64,000 bases of DNA from Hoplostethus atlanticus (Eukaryota; Chordata; Actinopteri; Trachichthyiformes; Trachichthyidae). The position numbers and the translations under genes are program-made. The DNA lies in assembly GCA_034670405.1 (NCBI GenBank), contig JAXDDX010000015.1, forward strand, positions 3,564,001 through 3,628,000, in the 5' to 3' direction. Each line of letters begins with the position of its first letter. Position 1 is the stretch's first letter. This document shows positions 63,877-64,000 of the stretch, piece after piece. The notes beneath the pieces are model-generated. The model did not search any database and was not told the DNA's origin. It worked only from the letters and a program-made list of their open reading frames with translations.

Positions 63877-64000
63877 CTGAGGAAGAGAAACATGGTTGGT
63901 TTTAAAGGTGAACGTGGCCTGCTTAGATGTGCCAGATTTAGTCCTTGTTTTGATTTATATTTGTCATTCATCTTTACTCTCCTACAGCTCTCCAACATCA

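Overview
The window is vertebrate nuclear DNA, almost certainly from a ray-finned (teleost) fish. It shows short coding exons with GT-AG introns, fish-like protein sequences, and introns full of fish-type MITEs, LINE tails and microsatellites. I cannot name the species. No bacterial operon, tRNA, rRNA or CRISPR array is visible. Family names come from my memory of vertebrate proteins; no database search was run.

Layout, left to right. 456-4147 (+): last eight coding exons of usp28 (401 residues; the catalytic domain lies off the left edge). 8156-10435 (+): orai2, two coding exons, with a probable 5'UTR exon near 6600-6892. 30370-16828 (-): bckdk, eleven coding exons, 428 residues. 48062-37463 (-): lrwd1, fifteen coding exons, about 743 residues. 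49027-50650 (+): alkbh4, three exons, 274 residues, head-to-head with lrwd1. 63876-59095 (-): last twelve coding exons of hyou1 (544 residues, ending in a KDEL-like tail); its 5' part is off the right edge.

The genes share no pathway: deubiquitination (usp28), store-operated calcium entry (orai2), branched-chain amino-acid control in mitochondria (bckdk), origin/heterochromatin binding (lrwd1), protein demethylation (alkbh4) and ER folding (hyou1). orai2, alkbh4 and lrwd1 are neighbours on human 7q22, usp28 and hyou1 are on human 11q23, and bckdk is on human 16p11, so the block is a mosaic relative to human.

The most interesting material is between genes. A ~4.9 kb hAT-like transposon (51668-56543, near-perfect 8-bp target duplication) contains an exon that looks like part of a smoothelin-type calponin-homology domain, with a good splice donor, joined to a Pro/Gly-rich start. 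A 1.16 kb foldback element (32824-33981), flanked exactly by TTAA, carries the start of a THAP zinc-finger reading frame in both arms. Two other foldbacks, several MITEs, a 46-bp minisatellite and a repeat family found in three introns are also described.

Three +1 frameshifts interrupt otherwise well conserved coding exons (two in orai2, one in lrwd1). Two of them fall at or next to G/C homopolymers, so uncorrected sequencing indels are the simplest explanation.
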